A stretch of DNA of 64,000 nucleotides from NCBI RefSeq assembly GCF_016735615.1, contig NZ_JAERSF010000003.1, forward strand, positions 1-64,000, written 5' to 3'. Under the pieces are notes generated by a model. That model made no database searches and was not told the origin of the DNA. It worked only from the letters and a program-made list of their open reading frames with translations. Position 1 is the first letter of the stretch; every line of letters begins with the position of its first letter. The stretch is from Flavobacterium tagetis. GTDB taxonomy: Bacteria > Bacteroidota > Bacteroidia > Flavobacteriales > Flavobacteriaceae. A program made the translations under genes and the position numbers. Positions 63,714-64,000 of this stretch are shown here, piece by piece.

Positions 63714-64000
63714 TTATTTCATAATTGCATCTTGAATGATCTGTTGAATTTCTTCTCTGATTTTTCCTTTGGCTAATTTATTTTCGTCATTTACTACTTC
63801 TGGATAGGTTCTGTTAGATAAGAATACATAAACGATTTCTGTTTCTGGATCTGCCCACGCCATGTTGCCTGTAAAACCTGTGTGACCAAAACTTGCTTCA
63901 GAAACACAGTCGCAGGTTGGTCCGCCTTTGTGCACTCTTTTATCAAATCCTAAACCTCTTAGAACGCCTTGATTTTTATAATAGCAAGTATTAAAAGCAT
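63714..64000 (-). CDS. Serine hydrolase (beta-lactamase-related), 3' end only
   Basis: The frame runs open to the window edge, so only the C-terminal ~95 residues are seen; the true start lies outside. The visible part has GFDKRVHKGG, a cysteine pair in PTCDC, and SFGHTGFTGNMAWADPE, where HTG is the third catalytic motif of class C beta-lactamase-type hydrolases. In Bacteroidota this C-terminal domain is often fused to a GH3 beta-N-acetylglucosaminidase, which would fit the NagX neighbour; the fusion cannot be confirmed here. Confidence 0.82.
   Translation of the reverse strand, partial: AFNTCYYKNQGVLRGLGFDKRVHKGGPTCDCVSEASFGHTGFTGNMAWADPETEIVYVFLSNRTYPEVVNDENKLAKGKIREEIQQIIQDAIMK

Overview
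The window reads as chromosome of a Flavobacterium-like member of the Bacteroidota. Evidence: low G+C, AT-rich intergenic DNA, SusC/SusD-type outer-membrane pairs, lipoprotein signals of the 'SC' type, FecI/FecR regulation, several -7 elements matching the flavobacterial TAnnTTTG motif, and few strong Shine-Dalgarno sequences. The left edge is the 3' end of a 5S rRNA gene, so an rRNA operon lies just outside.

Layout: 0.15-6.7 kb, minus strand: a GH1 beta-glucosidase, small exported proteins, an orphan HsdR_N-type nuclease-like protein, and a TPR histidine kinase with its response regulator. 7-8.6 kb: two plus-strand envelope proteins. 8.7-13.1 kb: a single-domain receiver and a multi-PAS histidine kinase. 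13.1-15.1 kb: a long upstream region with a textbook -24/-12 (sigma-54) promoter driving a membrane glycosyltransferase. 15.2-19.4 kb: AAA ATPase, YggS, a DUF2024 protein, a MocR regulator and an L,D-transpeptidase. 19.8-38.0 kb: one long plus-strand island of ECF sigma, anti-sigma FecR, SusC, SusD, DUF4843 and PKD-like lipoproteins, thioredoxin, double aspartyl protease, TlpA, M16 zinc protease and DsbD. 38.3-45.0 kb: DUF1810 protein and an ABC/HlyD/TolC exporter whose ATPase has degenerate catalytic motifs. 45.1-48.6 kb: nagA and a lipoprotein pair (zincin plus probable beta-propeller). 48.8-51.5 kb: metNIQ behind a Met/Cys leader peptide and attenuator. 51.7-55.5 kb: Ku and LigD end joining. 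55.8-64 kb: large catalase, arylsulfatase, a second MocR regulator, a NagX/HGSNAT-like acyltransferase and the 3' end of a serine hydrolase.

Three things stand out. First, the 18-kb SusCD/protease/thiol-redox island has the parts needed to capture a proteinaceous ligand, move it into the periplasm, reduce its disulfides and cut it up; this resembles in logic the Fus/PqqL ferredoxin-uptake systems of enterobacteria. Second, metNIQ has the layout of a ribosome-mediated attenuator: a 29-codon leader with Met-Met-Cys-Cys in the loop of a hairpin, then an intrinsic terminator. Third, the intergenic DNA holds several classes of short repeats (8-mer and 7-mer tandem arrays, a 132-bp inverted-repeat element inside the island, a three-hairpin TTCC/GGAA element, and a 22-bp palindrome present upstream of two unlinked genes). 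Functions come from motif reading and gene context only; no database search was run.
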